Assembly (NCBI GenBank): GCA_946803715.1
Contig: CAMPET010000039.1
Span: forward strand, 106,552 to 149,769
Direction of reading: 5' to 3'
Source: Beroe ovata
Taxonomy: Eukaryota > Ctenophora > Nuda > Beroida > Beroidae
DNA: 43,218 bases
Numbering within the stretch: the first letter of the stretch is position 1; each line of letters opens with the position of its first letter. The position numbers and the translations under genes were made by a program. Positions 40,001 to 43,218 of this stretch are shown in pieces. Under the pieces are notes generated by a model, which was given only the letters and a program-made list of their open reading frames with translations, was not told the origin of the DNA and made no database searches.

Positions 40001-42265
40001 AGTATTATGATCTTGATCAATTGCAGCAACACTTACCGGTTCCCCAGGACTGCCATCCTCTCCATCCGTTATGTCTCCATCAATACCAGGATCACCATCC
40101 TGACCATCTAGACCCGGCTCACCTGTTATATAAATGCACTGTAGGATACTTAGATAGTAGATACAGTGGAAATTGTAGGTGACTATCATAGACTTTCATA
40201 GACTAGGATGGAAGACATGAGAGATTGATATGTTGACTGCTGACCTACCTCGCCTAATAGTACTGAAACATAAGCCAGAGCTAGCTATGTAATATATGGG
40301 CGATTGGTCGAATTGTTGCGATATCGACACTGGAAAACTTACCCTTTTGCCCAACTTCAGTAGAGGCCTCTCCAGTGGGACCACGCTGTCCTTTTTCTCC
40401 CCTCGACCCCTTGGCACTGTCTCCATGGTCACCGCTTGGACCTTTTGGACCCCTTGCTCCCTTCTTACCCACTACATCACTGTCCTCTCCCTAGATAGCA
40501 GGTGGATCGTCTTTCATCGAGTCAAAATGCTCAAAATTTTAGGATTGTAAGAGTTTGAACCAAGTCGCCTCTCCTCCAAACTGCATAAAATGAGATAGGT
40601 AAACGTGAGGGTCAAGTAAACTCACAGGTGGTCCAGCAGGTCCACTTTCTCCCTTCTGTCCCTTGGTACCGTCAGTGCCATTGCATCCATCTATACCGTC
40701 GAACCCGTGCATACCGTCAATACCATTGAGACCGTCTTCGCCATCCTCTCCGGGGGCTCCACTGAAACCTTTGTCACCCTGAGAATTGCCAAGATAGTGC
40801 ACAGCACAATGATTTTTCGTTTGCTTTGAAAAGGATCAAGTCAATGAATATGCTTTATATTTTCTCCTCTTATTGCCTGGTGATACCTACCGAGCCGGTT
40901 CGATGCAAAATTTGACCTCGAAGAACAGCAGATTCATCAGCAATTAACGTATCTATAATAGATCAAAGTTGTCTATTTACTCACCCGAACTCCCTTGACC
41001 CCTGGGAAGCCCCTGGAGCCCGGTGATCCCTTCCTGCCAGTGTCTCCCTCGGGACCTTGGGGTCCGATAGGTCCCTGTGCACCTGTTGGGAAAAGCTCGT
41101 GTCAACTAAGGGTATTTGTCAACAAATTAATATGCAAGTTGAAACTCATTTTAACGAATCTTTCAAAATTATTTTCAGATGTCCATATCCACCTCAATTA
41201 TACTGGTAACTAAAAAGTTTTTTAGTAGAAAACTGCATGAATTGTCGGATTCTGGCATATTATTTCAAACCTTTCGGACCATCTTCTCCAGCAGGTCCGG
41301 GAACACCCTTGGCTCCAGTTTTACCCTTCATAAACCGGGCTCTCTGAAATGAGAGACAAAGTGAAACTCCATGTTTGCTGGTGGCTGGATAATCCCGCAA
41401 CATTTAATACGATATGTTGTTTTGTATATTATACTTTTCCCAATTAATACCAGCACATATCTAAAGAGCACACATAATTATAATCTTCCATCAGCTGGGT
41501 ATAACTTCAGGAATCAGAACCGGGAACCATGGGAAAAATGTGATTACGGGGTGTTACATCATGTGTTACATCATGCGTTTCATCATGTGTTACAAGTGTG
41601 TGGTTCAGTGATGCATCACTGAATATGCTAATGTCGTTAACGCATTATGTGATTTGGGGTACCTTGTCCCCACCTGGAAGAATATTAATTTAATATGCAC
41701 GAGCAATATTTATGCAGAATAATTTTCCCTTTTTGCAGTTACATAGGGATGTTGCTAAACTTGGAATTTTGACTTTGAGGGGTACCCAAAATCACTTACA
41801 CCATGATATCCTATGGAAAAACATACAGTCTGCATATTTTAGAGGCGGGAAGATTTCTGTAAGCATGAAAAGAGCGATGAATAACAAACTTAAAACTTTA
41901 AACTTGAGGACTATCTTCACTAATGATGTCTCAAAATAGGATGATGACAACAAAAACCTTCCTGCAGATGTCCCGAAGATTGTTCAGGACAACTGCAAAG
42001 AAGGTTTCCTTACCGTCGTCCTAATTCCCTACACGATGTTCTCTACCTTTCTGCAGCAGGCTGCTGGGTCTGCCTCAGGGTCGGCAGTGACTTGTAACAC
42101 GAGAAGTAGTAAACTAAGGACCTGGACACAGTGGTACCTGGGATAATGTAGGGTGCCATGGAGTTGGGTCTAGTCAGCTGAGACAAATAAGTCTCTTCGG
42201 AAATTTTGTCAATACAATTTTGTTAATACCTACAAGCCAATGCATTTATTTACTAACCAATGCAT
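25053..42265 (-). CDS. Collagen IV alpha chain, unit C, complete, about 40 exons
   Basis: All phases join to about 1,906 aa plus TAG. Exons by low-high coordinate, in transcription order: 42258-42265, 42047-42137, 41271-41343, 40985-41082, 40626-40778, 40343-40490, 40037-40122, 39688-39823, 36847-36921, 36216-36371, 35993-36103, 35733-35804, 35347-35469, 35008-35189, 34766-34895, 34570-34679, 34143-34482, 33919-34035, 33593-33790, 33241-33429, 32964-33147, 32709-32871, 32357-32554, 31988-32207, 31627-31796, 31348-31488, 31000-31264, 30735-30898, 30355-30436, 30084-30259, 29757-29924, 29350-29565, 29069-29206, 28830-28961, 27543-27693, 27096-27226, 26718-26825, 26410-26565, 25396-25465, 25053-25144. 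The signal peptide ([12 protein letters not shown]) precedes Cys-Cys at 30-31. The helix is followed by linker CDC...CNC and an NC1 with 12 cysteines ([29 protein letters not shown]). The start exon is the least certain part. Confidence 0.93.
25365..25390. repeat. (GGTATT)n hexanucleotide repeat at unit C splice donor
   Basis: About four copies of GGTATT lie immediately inside the intron after the exon 25396-25465, next to its donor on the minus strand. Confidence 0.8.
25573..25676. mobile_element. Foldback / MITE-like palindromic element
   Basis: The left arm starting TTCACGAAAAATTAAGGAAG (25573 on) matches, inverted and with a few mismatches, the right arm ending GCCTTCCTAAGTGTTTCGTG-AA (to 25676). 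An inner pair, CTAAAAGG and CCTTTTAG, is also complementary, so the whole 104 bp can form one long hairpin. It has no coding capacity. It lies in the intron between the last NC1 exons of unit C. MITE status is inferred; target-site duplications were not clear. Confidence 0.6.
26850..26970. repeat. Degenerate GTGTCATGATGA tandem repeat in unit C intron
   Basis: Imperfect alternating copies of GTGTCATGATGA and GTGTTATGATGA (about 12-16 bp) lie just upstream (in the minus-strand sense) of the NC1 exon 26718-26825. It is non-coding. Confidence 0.7.
28728..28747. repeat. Poly-C run with ambiguous base
   Basis: A homopolymer of about 18 C with N at 28737 lies in an intron of unit C. Its length is uncertain. 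Confidence 0.85.
37911..38095. repeat. 22-bp tandem repeat array
   Basis: About eight imperfect copies of a unit reading CACACCACTTGTACCATTTT-A, 21-23 bases long, in the large intron of unit C. It is a minisatellite without coding potential. Confidence 0.85.
38189..38349. repeat. Direct repeats flanking TTCGGACAACAGTCC units
   Basis: A 26-bp word starting GCGGTAAAAATCCACAGTCA occurs at about 38189-38214 and 38324-38349 with one or two differences. Between them lie several TTCGGACAA(C/T)(A/G)(G/T)TCC units. An N is present at 38214, at the end of the first copy. Confidence 0.75.
38821..39171 (+). CDS. Small secreted cysteine-rich protein, nested in collagen intron
   Basis: The open frame gives 116 aa from the first of three tandem ATGs. 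Residues 1-20 look like a signal peptide ([20 protein letters not shown]). A short acidic stretch ends in a dibasic ERR, a possible processing site, and is followed by a domain with ten cysteines (NC, EC, CGC, QC, KC, FCC, YC, NC). The frame stays open upstream to 38734, so a longer start is possible. TATATATA at about 38780 precedes the chosen ATG, and TTTCCAG just before it could alternatively be an acceptor. I do not recognise the cysteine pattern as any named family. It is transcribed opposite to its host gene. Expression is unproven, but signal peptide plus cysteine spacing in a single frame is unlikely to be chance. Confidence 0.6.
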   Translation: MMMNLNQFLVLALVIGYIVGDETGIEETSLERRTTQNCDYIRLWYMNGECVQKFYDERWNCGCKIPQCPQDKKRQRNIFLKCLQTLEPRFCCSYTYCRLKARTTNRNCYRPNGLLQ

Positions 42266-43218
42266 GGTAAGCTGTTATATGTTGCTGAAGATGACAGGAT
42301 GTTGTTCAAGTTGATCTTCGTGAAGTGAGGCTCAGGATTGCAGTTTTTCTCCACATCAACTCTATAATGTTGTAAGGTAGTAACTTGAATAAACAATGTC
42401 CGAAAAATTGAAGTTTCATTAGGTAACTATCAAATCCAAAAACAGTTACATGCTGAGGTTATCAGCTTATGGAGCATGATTTGATAGATGTTCGTTACTT
42501 TATTGGTGTAAGTTGGCTAATTTAAGAATTTTCAAAAAGCAAACTGTCAGACATGTCAAATAATGACCGTGGGAGCAGGCGCTGAGAGAAGAGTTGTCAA
42601 ATATTGTTATGTGATAGGGGCAACATTTTCACAAAAATATGCTCGATTATGAACTGCATGCCCACAGTTGCCCCTTATATTAATAATATGTCACACACTT
42701 ACTCGACATGTTTTTAATGAAATTATGTTTGTTATAACAGTGCATTCCTGCAGGACTATGTTGTATTGAAACTTCCTTTATTAAAATATAGGGGGATATC
42801 ATATACTCAGGTGGACTCATAGCTCATTAGCTATCTTCACCGTAAATTTTAACCATTTTAACTACAAGGAAATATTTTTTGCAAAAGCCAGGTATAGATC
42901 GTCAATGGACAACTCCTTTGGATGGGTGAACACACTCCTTTTTTAGTCCATATTCCATTTGTCGTTCCAGTAGTAAGTCGGGACTCGAGAGTTATACTTA
43001 ATTAGAAATGAAGTAAACTAATTTAGAAATGAATTCAAAATAATTTGTGAATTCAAAAAGATTCATAGTTAGATGCATCTATGACATGAACAACAATGAA
43101 CAAACAACAAATGGGCCGGATCAAAACAAACAAACCTCCAGTTGGCCACCATCGCGGTTTTTATTATAGCGATCATGTAAACGCATGCAAATGAACTATT
43201 CCCACACACACACACACA
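42266..43218. other. Upstream region of collagen unit C
   Basis: It holds the likely 5' UTR and promoter of unit C. The segment 42258-42361 is bounded by an acceptor-like ATTATAG and a donor GTTAGT, and would be a mostly untranslated exon ending with the start codon. A second candidate start exon with ATG at 43152 and donor at 43135 lies further upstream. The window ends in a CA repeat (43203-43218). No other gene was recognised. Confidence 0.5.

Noticed and set aside
42258-42361. Open minus-strand frame reading VDVEKNCNPEPHF, continuing into 42137 as [15 protein letters not shown].
   Set aside because: Using this frame leads to a stop soon after joining 41343, while another frame of the same exons gives the signal peptide and Cys-Cys of collagen unit C. 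Best read as mostly 5' UTR.

Overview
The window is metazoan genomic DNA: GT-AG introns of roughly 80-400 bp, small exons, microsatellites and low gene density. It holds three large collagen IV coding units on the minus strand, each with a helix of more than 1,500 residues. This, with the compact introns and a nested gene, suggests a ctenophore, a phylum reported to have expanded collagen IV families. That assignment is inference; another non-bilaterian is not excluded. Single ambiguous bases at 5072, 7939, 10770, 28737 and 38214 mark uncertain assembly points.

Layout, left to right. 686-4007 (+): nine C-terminal exons of meckelin (TMEM67), a ciliary transition-zone membrane protein whose 5' half lies outside the window. 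6292-8605 (+): a seven-exon RCC1-repeat (beta-propeller) gene of about 329 aa. 9396-16626 (-): collagen IV unit A, with one 5.1-kb exon for signal peptide and whole triple helix, then five small NC1 exons (about 1,932 aa). 16834-22034 (-): unit B, a parallel 5.2-kb exon with its own start and signal peptide, ending in a splice donor at the same place and phase as A, but with no NC1 exons before unit A begins. 25053-42265 (-): unit C, a complete collagen IV cut into about 40 exons whose phases close exactly (about 1,906 aa). 38821-39171 (+): a small secreted cysteine-rich protein gene nested antisense in C's largest intron.

The main observation is that A and B look like alternative giant first exons sharing one set of constant NC1 exons (9396-11294), an arrangement resembling clustered protocadherins. 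B has no other visible source for the NC1 domain needed for trimer assembly, and its donor phase fits the shared exons. Those NC1 exons contain the 12 canonical cysteines of the paired C4 motifs. One constant exon is tandemly duplicated, with an ambiguous base at the duplication junction, and the intron before the next exon is filled by a minisatellite that repeats the splice-acceptor sequence.

All three collagens share features not typical of vertebrate collagen IV: a single Cys-Cys pair before the helix, a four-cysteine linker between helix and NC1, and a helical-looking interruption near the helix C-terminus. None has a lysine in the NC1 segment that carries the sulfilimine lysine in vertebrates. 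All exon models come from reading splice signals and frames by eye, with no transcript evidence.
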